From contig JANQEN010000099.1 of the NCBI GenBank assembly GCA_028278335.1, positions 1 through 43,222 of the forward strand: DNA of 43,222 nucleotides, given 5' to 3'. A model generated the notes under the pieces. That model searched no databases and was not told where the DNA came from. It was given only the letters and a program-made list of their open reading frames with translations. This document shows, one piece after another, positions 17,921 through 26,084 of the stretch; position 1 is the stretch's first letter, and each line of letters begins with the position of its first letter. The position numbers and the translations under genes were made by a program. This DNA comes from Chitinivibrionales bacterium (lineage in GTDB: Bacteria; Fibrobacterota; Chitinivibrionia; Chitinivibrionales; JANQEN01).

Positions 17921-18988
17921 ATGCTAAAGAGACAAAATGTTTTACTACGGTGCCTTGTGCAGGCAACCATATTGGGATGTATCCTGTTTATGAGTACCCA
18001 TGCTGTTCCGGTCAATGCTGGCTTTGCCGATGTTGTTGTTGGAGATGGAAAACCCAGTCCTGGTATTTGCGAAGATGAAGGGACTGCGGTTGGATTTTTT
18101 AAACTAACCGAGGATATGGGTATGCCAATCAATATGGATGTGCAGGTAGTTTTGCCTGAGGATATGCCCGAGTGTCTTGCTATTAGTCACTTCGGTGATT
18201 TTTATGATGAAGGTTGTTGGGACCTGGTTAGTGAGGCTGGATTTTATATTGTACCCCTTCGTTCTAGTATGATGGCCAATCGGATCATTGATGTGGACGC
18301 ACACAATGTGCAGTGCTCCTTTGATGCTGAAACAAAAGAGATTAGTGTATCCTTTGATTATGTTGAGCCTGGTGCATACTGTGGATACAAGGGTGCCTAT
18401 TTTTTCAAGCTTATTGTTAACCATAATCCATGGATAAATGATGGCAATGTTCGCTATGCCCTCAATCCGGATACCCGTGAGATTGTTGTAGAACCATTGG
18501 TCACCCTTGACCGCATTGATGTTCATGCAACTTCTTTAGGTCGCAGTTTCAATAAAGCTTTAACACTGGAAGAGGATGGTACCTATCGCTGGAGCATTGC
18601 CCCCAATGTGATGCCCGGAGAAGAGCTTTCAGTTTTCTTTAATTATAATGTTGCCGGTGTTGGTCATGATACTCCCACAAAAACCTATTCACTTGAAAAT
18701 ATTGAAGCAGCGTTCCAAACAAAATTGGCCCGGGTTGCCTTAGAGACTCCCAAAGCTATTACTGTAAATCCCAATGTGGATTATCGCACTTATTACATCC
18801 ATTATTCAATTAATGGTGGTGCTGTTATGCACTACGAGGCTAATGATATTTATGGTTTTGGCAACAGGGTTTATAAGGGTGTTTATATCAATGCAAACCC
18901 CGGTGATGTTGTGTCATGGTATTTGACCATTCTTGAAGATGGTGTCTCCTATGACACGCAAACCTTTGAGGCTATTTACACTGAGTAA
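17921..18988 (+). CDS. secreted multi-domain beta protein of unknown function
   Basis: 355 residues with a signal peptide (ATILGCILFMSTHAVPVNA). The mature part appears to hold three beta-rich segments: about 28-165 (four cysteines, VVVGDGKPSPGICEDEG), about 170-255 (LDRIDVHATSLGRSF, YRWSIAPNVMPGEELSVFFNYN) and a C-terminal sandwich (YYIHYSINGGAV, ANPGDVVSWYLTILEDG). The last two look like repeated carbohydrate-binding or Ig-like modules, but I cannot name a family. It has no T9SS tail. The start is supported by GGAGCTCTC upstream. Confidence 0.65.
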   Translation: MLKRQNVLLRCLVQATILGCILFMSTHAVPVNAGFADVVVGDGKPSPGICEDEGTAVGFFKLTEDMGMPINMDVQVVLPEDMPECLAISHFGDFYDEGCWDLVSEAGFYIVPLRSSMMANRIIDVDAHNVQCSFDAETKEISVSFDYVEPGAYCGYKGAYFFKLIVNHNPWINDGNVRYALNPDTREIVVEPLVTLDRIDVHATSLGRSFNKALTLEEDGTYRWSIAPNVMPGEELSVFFNYNVAGVGHDTPTKTYSLENIEAAFQTKLARVALETPKAITVNPNVDYRTYYIHYSINGGAVMHYEANDIYGFGNRVYKGVYINANPGDVVSWYLTILEDGVSYDTQTFEAIYTE

Positions 18989-19024
18989 ATAGAAATTATC
19001 TGAGGTTTAATAAGAGTAAAGTAT

Positions 19025-19048
19025 AAAGGGGGTGGAATTCCACCCCTT
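19025..19048. terminator. palindromic hairpin between convergent genes
   Basis: GGGGTGGAATTCCACCCC is a perfect palindrome, flanked by AAAG and CTT, between the genes ending at 18988 and 19063. T-rich sequence follows on the minus strand (TTTATACTTTAC), so it probably terminates the 20957-19063 operon. Confidence 0.65.
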
Positions 19049-19062
19049 CCTAAAGATTTATT

Positions 19063-20046
19063 CTATTTTATAAATTTCACCTTTCTAACTATAGTCCTGT
19101 CAGCAGTCGTAACCCTGACCAAATGTATGCCAGTGGGAACTGAATTTTCTAATGAATGCCACGTATTGCAATTATTTATGCGACTCTTTTCGAGAATTTT
19201 ACCCCTAATATCGACAATCAGTAAGGTGTAGTCCCTTGCAAAGGGAACATGGATCATAAAAGATCCATTTCTAAAACCGAAAGAAACTTTTTGTATGATT
19301 TTTTGATTGTTAGTACATATCGGTACACCTTGATTCAGGCCTACAGTGCACCCTTGCAGGATTTCTTTGTCATCAGTCTGGATAAAGGCTATCAGTTTGC
19401 ATCCCTCTTTCTTCCATCCTGATTTTACCGCAAAGCTTCTGTTTTTAGTCACACTCTCTCCAACAGCCAAGGTTATGTGTTCACCTTTTGCATCGGGAAG
19501 CATATCACGTACTGTCCATGTTTTCCGCGGTTTGCCACTTAGGTCGTTTACAATCAAATATTCTGTCAGACCTGCATGAAGCATGGCGCTAATTTCAGAA
19601 TTAGAGGTATTCGTGATAGTTATTTTGACAGCGCCCTGGTTTTGTGGGCAGCTAGATTCCATAACAATGGTTGCAGGGCTGGCAACAGCCCGTCTGCTTT
19701 CATAGGTGCTCCTGTGTTGATCGTAGGAGGGGTAGTTTGTTGAACTTTTTTTTCCATCAATATAAAAACGGGGCTTGCGACTATCTGCGTAATATTCACG
19801 TGTTCGTGCTCTATGTTCCATCGTAGAGAGGCTGTTCCCAATTTGGTACGTCACAAGGCACAGATTGTCTCCCTCTTCATGCTTTAACTTGTCCAACGCC
19901 GCCGCCGGCGGATCACAGGAACCTCAAGTAATGCTGTCAAAGTGTTCAAAAACAACAACTCGCTTCGATTTGGCTTGATTATCCGCAAAAAGAGAGATCA
20001 ATAACAGAATGATCATTACGTGGGAAGTGTTAGTTTTTTGTATCAT
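19063..20046 (-). CDS. Omp28-like thioredoxin-fold surface protein, candidate selenoprotein (U41, UGSC)
   Basis: Read through the TGA at 19924-19926 the gene encodes 327 residues. Signal peptide MIILLLISLFADNQAKS, then KRVVVFEHFDSIT-U-GSC-DPPAAALDKL: the first strand and helix of a thioredoxin fold with the catalytic CxxC replaced by UxxC. The next residues (LCLVTYQIG, KPRFYIDGKK) fit the second strand and the cis-loop region. A second domain (SSCPQNQGAVKITITNTS, GWKKEGCKLIAFIQ) is shared with 25074-26039 and resembles the C-terminal half of Omp28-related proteins. A T9SS tail closes it (TGIHLVRVT...KVKFIK). It starts 17 bp after the CxU gene and forms an operon with it. A redox role outside the cell is inferred. 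Confidence 0.87.
19899..19911 (-). promoter_or_regulatory. SECIS-like hairpin of the UGSC gene
   Basis: On the coding strand CCGCC-GGC-GGCGG, a perfect 5-bp stem with a GGC loop at nt 18-20 after the TGA. The run of GC-rich codons here stands out sharply against the AT-rich coding sequence around it, which suggests selection on RNA structure. Confidence 0.65.
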
Positions 20047-20063
20047 ATTATTCTCTAAGAAAG

Positions 20064-20957
20064 CTATTGATTGGTTTTTACAATTATTTTTTTTGCAACA
20101 GGTTGGGTATTTATCATAAACTGCGAATAATAAATTCCCTGAGAAACAGGTGTGCCAGAAATACTGGTACAATCCCATTGGAGCGTGTGATAACCCTTTA
20201 CCATATTAGTATTCGACAAGATTGACTTTACACAGCTCCCTTTTGTATCAAACACATCTATTGAAACTTTAGATTGTTCATTCAGTCTCAGGTGAATTGT
20301 TATTAAACCTGGGGATGACTTACAGTACACCTTCACCTGATTAATTGGATGCATCTGAATTTGTTTTATGAACCCAGTATTATCTTTATAGTGAATTCTT
20401 ATCGGTTGCATTCCCTGAAGACTTCCTGCACCAGTTAAAGTACGTGCTTCTAAAGTCCTGCCCCTATCCGAGTCAAAGTAGGACATTATGTCGCCGTCAT
20501 TATTTCCCTGATAAATGATTTCAAAAATTAGCCCACTGGATCCGTTGTATTTAAATGGTGGCTCAAGTTCAAAACCATACCATTCATCTTTTGAGAAATT
20601 CGCTCGGAATGTTGGATTTGCATGTAACACTTTTGGAGTGTTTCCCGAGTAATTGTCATCCGGGGTAGTGGATAGTATTGATTTTTCTGAATGGCATAAC
20701 TTAACTTCCAGGTTATAAAATTCATCACCTGAACATGCTCTAGCCGCCAACATTTGAAATTTTGTTATTTCTGTACCGGCTGTTAATTCCTTTATCTCGC
20801 TGTCTAATACCAAAACCTGGTAGCGCATAGTTTTAGCTCAATGGCAAAAGGGTGAGGACATACTCATCCCTGTTTTTTCGCCAACCTCAATAAACTGAGC
20901 AAGGCAATGCCCCACTAGTAACAAAATAAGGTTGAGCGTAGCTACATAACTGTTCAT
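20064..20957 (-). CDS. secreted T9SS-tail protein, candidate selenoprotein (U40, CHU)
   Basis: 297 residues when read through the TGA at 20838-20840. Signal peptide LNLILLLVGHCLAQ, then an N-terminal segment SSPFC-H-U-AKTMRYQVLVLDSEI. Many T9SS proteins have a PF...R-Q-L...SE-I module at this point; here it contains a Cys-x-Sec pair. The central domain (NYSGNTPKVL, WYGFELEPPFKYNGSSGLIFEI) is shared with the gene at 21531-22379, which also has its TGA at codon 40. The end is a T9SS type A tail (SVDVFDTKGS-like and QGIYYSQF). It heads an operon with the UGSC gene. Its upstream promoter/leader is duplicated before the paralogue. Function unknown. Confidence 0.85.
20808..20822 (-). promoter_or_regulatory. 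SECIS-like hairpin of the CHU gene
   Basis: On the coding strand UACCA-GGUUU-UGGUA, a perfect 5-bp stem whose loop starts GGU at nt 21 after the TGA. The E. coli fdhF SECIS has its loop GGU at nt 19-21, so the placement is nearly the same. Confidence 0.75.
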
Positions 20958-21530
20958 TTAATTGCCTTTTTGTTGAATTAAAGTGAATGTAACTTGGCTT
21001 TCTAGATTATTATGCTAAGATCATCTCTTTGAATATTCTTAGTAGCTTTATGATATTACAGCTATTCCGAGTCAATATGCTGGTTTTGACAAGTGACAAC
21101 CTATGAAAGAATTGTTCAAATGCGATTAGAATTGAGCGAATTCGTTTTCTGAGGAGAATAGAAACTGAAGCATGAACTTTATAAAAATACGTAATTAAAG
21201 TATATGAAAAGTTTGCACACATACATACTCCTCAACTTTTACAGCACTCCCCTTTAATCACTCTTATAAATATATAGCAAACTGTACACAAAATGGACAG
21301 AGAAGGGACAATCTATATTGTAATGTAGGTTCCACTACCAGTAAATATTAACAACATTTAGAAATTATACACGATATGAACGTACACATTAAAGTGCTGC
21401 TGATATATTCATTTCTAATAGCGAGGTTCCAAAATAAATATTTGACGATAGTATCAAAATGTAGAGTAGTAGGTATTCTCAATGAAACCATTTTCAATTA
21501 TGGCTGTTTTTAAAACACATTGGAATTTTG
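20958..21530. other. leader region between two candidate selenoprotein genes
   Basis: 573 bp with no convincing gene. It contains copy A of the conserved promoter/leader (21226-21274), followed by about 265 bp of AT-rich DNA before the CHU gene start. A 70-codon frame from ATG 21222 starts right after the conserved element, but it has no counterpart at the second copy. Confidence 0.5.
21226..21274 (-). promoter_or_regulatory. conserved promoter/leader element, copy A
   Basis: On the minus strand it reads from a TATATT-like -10 into AGAGTGATTAAAGGGGAG, GCTGTAA and AGTTGAGGAGTA. About 44 of 48 positions match copy B at 22513-22560. It lies upstream of the CHU gene. Both copies have an ATG three bases after the GAGGAGTA. 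Confidence 0.65.
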
Positions 21531-22379
21531 TCAACGTAAAAGACAGAATTTTCCCTTATACTGAATTCCATCACATGCAATTATGAGGGTATACAAACCA
21601 GAAGGGAGTTGTTTTATACCACAGGTAAAATGGTTGTTACTGATTACTTGGTCTCTCAGTTTAACTGCTTTTCCGGTAATCGTATACAAAGAAACATGCA
21701 TTGATTTATTATTAAAAAATTGTGGTATAGGTGTAGAAACATGGGTGGTAGTCAATCGTATGGATAAATTATTGGTTATATGCTTCCTATTCGAAATGAT
21801 TGGTGTGTTGGATTTATAATAGAGTCGCATTGCCATATCATTCCCTAAAAAATCACCAGTTGGGGAAGAGAGGTTGTTTTTAAAGACACACCGCTTGGTT
21901 CCATTTCCCGCATGGATAGAGATGCTACCCTTAGGATTATCGTAGCTTAGCTCAATAATTAAATTGCTTGTGCCATTGTATTTAAAGGGTGGATTAAATT
22001 TCCAACCAAACCACTCCTTTGCTACTGTTGAGACGGTCATTGTTCCTATCGAGTAAACCAATTGCGGCGTATTGCCAGAATAATTTTCGATAAAGGTGGT
22101 GCTGATACTTCCCTTGTCCGTATGTCCCACATGGATCTTAAAGGAGGACCATGATTGGTTGGTGGTGTTTTCAGCAGCCAGAAAATTGAAAGATGTTATC
22201 GTTACTGCGCCGGGCATTTCATTTGCGTTCACAAAACCTTGGAATCGACCTGCATTGCCTCAGGTGCAGAGCGGTTTGTTGACGCTTGAGAACCAGTTGC
22301 TCCCAATATCAACATACTCTTGGCCTATAATCAGAGTCGTAAAAAATAACATGCTTAGAGCTGATTTGAATAAGTGCAT
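21531..22379 (-). CDS. secreted T9SS-tail protein, candidate selenoprotein (U40, CTU)
   Basis: 282 residues when read through the TGA at 22260-22262. The start at 22379 has AAGGAG well placed upstream and opens a signal peptide ending ...FFTTLIIGQ. The N-terminal module reads NKPLC-T-U-GNAGRFQGFV, then ITSFNFLAA, matching the CHU paralogue (PFC-H-U...RYQVLV...ITKFQMLAA). The central domain has NYSGNTPQLV, WFGWKFNPPFKYNGTSNLIIEL. A T9SS tail follows (VSLYTITGKAV, SGLYTLIIA). The TGA is at the same codon as in the paralogue, so the Sec position is older than the duplication. Function unknown; a carbohydrate-binding sandwich with a redox pair at the N-terminus is one reading. Confidence 0.85.
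22228..22244 (-). promoter_or_regulatory. SECIS-like hairpin of the CTU gene, with bulged U
   Basis: On the coding strand UUCCAA pairs with UUGUGAA as six base pairs interrupted by one bulged U; the loop is GGUU at nt 22-25 after the TGA. A bulged U plus a GGU loop are the two features SelB contacts in the known E. coli element, though there the bulge is on the 5' side. Confidence 0.78.
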
Positions 22380-22946
22380 TGTAGCTCCTTATAATAATTA
22401 TATAATAGTATAGCGACGTTCAATCCAGAAGTATTAATAAAAATGTAATAGGTTTAAGATGAGCTGTACTGTGACCGGTGGTTAAGGAACAGGTAAGAGG
22501 CGTATACATAGCTACTCCTCAACTATTACAGCGCTCCCCTTTGATCACTCTATTAATATAAACAATATTGTGTTAAAAGTGGAAAAAAAGCGATAGGAAG
22601 CTGGTTATTATAGGTTCCAATCTAATTAAAATGACTACCTTTGAATGAGCCGATTCATCGATAAAACCAAGTGAATATAATGAAAAAATAGCACGCCTTA
22701 AATTGATAATCGGTTCCATTTTAACCTTAAAAAAGTAATACTATTTTTCATATCTATCAGCTGGGGGCACAAAATGCAACCCAGGCGTCAGCTTAATTCT
22801 TCGAGTGCTGTTGAATATGTTACCTCGTCGCTTAGCTCTTGGAATTCCTTGGTTTTTTTTAGATAAGTGCATTTGTAAATAGGGATCAATTATTTTTCCT
22901 CTCATTTTCGATTAGTAATTTAGCTTAAAAAGTAGTAGAGCAAGAA
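22380..22946. other. divergent promoter region
   Basis: 567 bp between the CTU gene and cbiB. It holds copy B of the conserved promoter/leader (22513-22560) for the minus strand. Around 22759-22794, AGCTGGGGG and CCCAGGCGTCAGCT could fold into a hairpin ahead of cbiB, but it does not match a cobalamin riboswitch. Confidence 0.5.
22513..22560 (-). promoter_or_regulatory. conserved promoter/leader element, copy B
   Basis: The minus-strand sequence TATATTAATAGAGTGATC, AAAGGGGAGCGCTG, AGTTGAGGAGTA matches copy A (21226-21274) at about 44 of 48 positions and lies about 135 bp upstream of the CTU gene start. The flanks diverge sharply. Confidence 0.65.
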
Positions 22947-23939
22947 ATGCACCTTTATACAATTATCATTGTCCTTTGTTTAGACTTATTAATTGGTGAT
23001 CCCTATTGGCTACCCCATCCAATCCGATGGATTGGAGCGTTGATTCAGAAGATGGAACAATTGCTCTTTCCAAAAAGTCGTTCTAAAAGGGGTGAACAGA
23101 TAGCGGGGATCGTGCTTGGGGTTGGTGTGATTGGCATAACCGCAGGTATAACATTTCTTCTCCTTTTTATCAGTAGCAATGTTTCATCCTTTCTTCGAAT
23201 CGTCTGCGAAATTGGAATCGGTTTTTATTGTCTGTCAGCGCGCAGTCTTGCTGCAGAGTCACAGAGAGTGTTGGGGGCATTAAGGAACAAAGATCTTGAG
23301 GAAGCTCGAAAACGATTATCTATGATTGTCGGCAGAGACACCGAGAACCTTAAAGAAGATGAAATCTGTCGTGCGACCATTGAAACCATTGGTGAGAATA
23401 TTGTCGATGGGATAATCTCTCCTCTTTTTTATTTTTTCCTTGGAGGGCCGATTGCAGCATTGGCCTTTAAAGCGGTTAGTACTATGGATTCGATGATTGG
23501 CCATATCAATGGGCGTTACCGATACTTCGGTAGTTTTGCTGCGCGTTTGGATGATATCCTCAATTTTATCCCAGCTCGCATAACAAGTTTTGTGTTAATC
23601 CCCCTAGCAGCTTCGATTACTGGGCTTAGGGGAGTAGCCTCGTTAAAAATTACTGCTCGTGATAGACTTAAACACCCAAGCCCCAATTCTGCCCATGGTG
23701 AAGCAGCACTGGCTGGAGCACTAGGAATCCAATTGGGGGGCACCTCGACCTATAAGGGGGTAGTGTCTGAAAAACCTTTATTGGGTGATCCAATCCGCAA
23801 TATTACAACAGATGATATCAGTAAAGCTATTAGATTAATTTTTGTTGTTACTACCCTTTGGACCATGGTAATTCTATGTTGTCAAGAGCTGTTGGGGATC
23901 AAGCATATCCCCTTTTCCTTTTTCCTGGATGTAAAATGA
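22947..23939 (+). CDS. cbiB: adenosylcobinamide-phosphate synthase CbiB
   Basis: 330 residues, the normal length, with several membrane segments. LDLLIGDPYWLPHPIRWIGALI at the N-terminus is the CbiB/CobD-family signature; GRDTENL, ATIETIGENIVDGIISPLFY, YGSFAARLDD-type sequence and HGEAALAGALGIQLGG follow. The enzyme joins aminopropanol phosphate (or aminopropanol) to adenosylcobyric acid in the inner membrane, the last step before nucleotide-loop assembly of cobalamin. Its stop codon overlaps the start of the next gene (ATGA), coupling it to the enzyme that makes its co-substrate. Confidence 0.95.
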   Translation: MHLYTIIIVLCLDLLIGDPYWLPHPIRWIGALIQKMEQLLFPKSRSKRGEQIAGIVLGVGVIGITAGITFLLLFISSNVSSFLRIVCEIGIGFYCLSARSLAAESQRVLGALRNKDLEEARKRLSMIVGRDTENLKEDEICRATIETIGENIVDGIISPLFYFFLGGPIAALAFKAVSTMDSMIGHINGRYRYFGSFAARLDDILNFIPARITSFVLIPLAASITGLRGVASLKITARDRLKHPSPNSAHGEAALAGALGIQLGGTSTYKGVVSEKPLLGDPIRNITTDDISKAIRLIFVVTTLWTMVILCCQELLGIKHIPFSFFLDVK

Positions 23940-24997
23940 TAACACATGAAATCACTGATACTGCACCGATTCAAAAACATGGCAGCATCCCTTATGGAGA
24001 GCTGCGTTCTTTGGGGATTTCTCCCTCCCAAATAGTGGACTTTAGTGCAACGGTCAATCCCTATCCTCTGCCAGAATCAATAAGAGACCGTTTCACTTCG
24101 CTTTTACTCTCCTCCTATCCAGACCTTGAGTGTAATGAGGCCCTTGAATCTCTTGCAGAGTACCATGCAATCGATAGAAACACTATCGCACTTTCTGCAG
24201 GAACAACCGAAATTATTTTTGCCCTTCCACAACTATTTTGCCATCCCTGCCAGCTTGCTCCGACCTATGGTGATTATCGGGCTGCCTTTACCCGTAAGAA
24301 GATAGATCTTAAGGAAATTCCCTATCCTAAAACAGAGTCTGATTGGATACGTACTAAGGAGAGTTTATTACAAAATCAATACGACCTTCTAATAATCTGC
24401 AACCCCAACAATCCCAATGGCCTTTATGTGGACAAACAGCAGATAGAAACTCTCTGTGTACAATTTCCCCATATGACAATTTTTGTGGATGAAAGCTATC
24501 AAGAAATGAGTCTTAATTGTAAATCAGTAAAATCTCTACTTCATACTTATCAAAACCTAATGATCATAAAATCATTGACCAAGCCCTTTGGTATTGGTGG
24601 GATTCGGGCGGGATATGCGCTATCCTCCCCAAAAAGGATTGCCACAATTAAAGAGCTACTGTTGCCGTGGGGTGTCTCATCGATTGGACAGCAGATCGTT
24701 CCCCTCTTTTTTCAAAATCTGGCTCACTTTGCAGCCAATTGGAAAGCCATTCATGAAGAAAAAAAACGACTCTGTACAGGACTGCAAGAGCTTGGATTTG
24801 AAGTGTGGGCTAACCAATGCCCTTTCTTTTTAGTAAAGACAGAGAATTCAACTAGGCTGAGAAATACGCTTTTAGTCAAGCATCATCTTATTGTGAGAGA
24901 TTGCACATCCTTTGGGCTTGCAGGTACCATAAGAATTATGCCATCCCTACCAAAGCATAATGATTCTCTTTTAGAGGCAATGGCGCTCTATCGGTAG
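23936..24997 (+). CDS. cobD: L-threonine-O-3-phosphate decarboxylase CobD (PLP-dependent)
   Basis: 353 residues from ATG 23936, which overlaps the cbiB stop by 4 bp; the longer frame inside cbiB is not needed. It is a class I/II aminotransferase fold: HGSIPYGELRSLG and FSATVNPYPLP at the start, LSAGTTEIIF, ICNPNNPNGLY, VDESYQEM, and the PLP lysine at K216 in KSLTKPFGIGGIRAGY. The opening HGG/FS-x-N-P pattern is typical of CobD rather than of histidinol-phosphate aminotransferase. It makes aminopropanol phosphate for CbiB. The two-gene unit is cobalamin-specific and not linked to its neighbours. Confidence 0.88.
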   Translation: MITHEITDTAPIQKHGSIPYGELRSLGISPSQIVDFSATVNPYPLPESIRDRFTSLLLSSYPDLECNEALESLAEYHAIDRNTIALSAGTTEIIFALPQLFCHPCQLAPTYGDYRAAFTRKKIDLKEIPYPKTESDWIRTKESLLQNQYDLLIICNPNNPNGLYVDKQQIETLCVQFPHMTIFVDESYQEMSLNCKSVKSLLHTYQNLMIIKSLTKPFGIGGIRAGYALSSPKRIATIKELLLPWGVSSIGQQIVPLFFQNLAHFAANWKAIHEEKKRLCTGLQELGFEVWANQCPFFLVKTENSTRLRNTLLVKHHLIVRDCTSFGLAGTIRIMPSLPKHNDSLLEAMALYR

Positions 24998-25073
24998 TAC
25001 CTTTGGTGACCGCATTCTTGGTCTTTTTAGCTGCCATTGGCCCCCAAGGCTCATCCACCGCTAGTATTTCCAA

Positions 25074-26039
25074 TTACCTTGTTACCATAATGGGCTGGGA
25101 ATGGATATGCTTATTTGCAATCACTTTGATAATGTACAATCCCGGAGCTACCTCAACTGGAATGGTATTCCATTTTTGACTACCTTTTATCCGAGCCGTT
25201 TTGATACACTGGCCCTGCAGATTGATCAAAGACACCTTGTGATCGCCCTTATATGGTGATTGTATATATAGTGATCCTCTTAAGGACTTAACAGTGATAT
25301 TCATTGTTTGTGTTGATTGAGGTTGGATAAGGTGTGTTCCCTCATTGACACCAATCTCTTTGCCCTGGATAATTTCCTTATCATTCTTTTGTATGAAGGC
25401 TATGAGTCGGCAGTTTTCTTTTCTCCAATTGGATTTAATAGTAAAGGTCCGCTGCTTAGTTGTGCTCTCACCTGCAGCAAGCGTTATAGATTCTCCTGTG
25501 GCATTGGGAAGCATGTCTCGATTGCAATCTTCTGTGGAGGGTTGGTTGCTCCATGAGTGGGGAATTTTATTTTCGATAACCACCACATGCAAAGTACCAT
25601 TCACCGAACTCTGGGATGTGTTGGTGAGAGTAATTTGTAAAGCACCCTCATTTTGAGGACAGGATGAGCCCATAGTGATGGCAAGTGGTGATGGCTTAGC
25701 TAAACGACGTTCAACATTTGCTTTAATTTTGTCATATTTGTAGGGTTCATTCAATATACCATCACCGTAGCAGGTTGGCCAGTAACCCACGCTATAATAG
25801 TCTTTCCGGTTTTGAGTCTCCTGAGTTTGAAAGTCGTCATAGCAGTAATTGATGACAATTGCAACGTTATCTTTATACTCTGATTTTATTCTCTTTAGCG
25901 TACCCGCCAGTTTATCGCACATACTTCATCTGCCATGGGAGGAACTGTATGTGTCAAGAACGACAACCTTGGTTTGTGCTCCCACAGAAAAAATCAATGC
26001 CATTATTACTAAGAAGGCCTGCCACTGTTTGTTTTTCAT
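25074..26039 (-). CDS. Omp28-like thioredoxin-fold surface protein, candidate selenoprotein (U38, USMC)
   Basis: 321 residues when read through the TGA at 25926-25928. The start at 26039 begins a signal peptide (FLVIMALIFSVGAQ) and is followed by TKVVVLDTYSSSHGR-U-SMC-DKLAGTL, the first strand, redox motif and helix of a thioredoxin fold with UxxC; DNVAIVINYCYDDF is the second strand. The second domain (GSSCPQNEGALQITLTNTS, NWRKENCRLIAFIQKNDKEI) is paralogous to that of 19063-20046. The tail PGLYIIKVIANK is a T9SS sorting domain. It is the third gene of the 28614-25074 unit, 45 bp after the propeller gene. Likely a surface thiol/selenol oxidoreductase; substrate unknown. Confidence 0.87.
25896..25909 (-). 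promoter_or_regulatory. SECIS-like hairpin of the USMC gene
   Basis: On the coding strand UGGCG-GGUA-CGCUA, a 5-bp stem (one G-U pair) with a GGUA loop at nt 22-25 after the TGA. Confidence 0.75.
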
Positions 26040-26084
26040 TTTATATCCTCCCATACTTTAGATACAAAAAATGTTTGTAGTTTG

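Noticed and set aside
21010..21222. A 70-codon reading frame on the minus strand after the conserved leader.
   Set aside because: Good ribosome site, but the protein has no domain, is basic and irregular, and the second copy of the leader opens an unrelated 29-codon frame.
22430..22946. Cobalamin riboswitch upstream of cbiB.
   Set aside because: I looked for the B12-box and flanking conserved segments and did not find them; only an unrelated GC-rich hairpin is visible.
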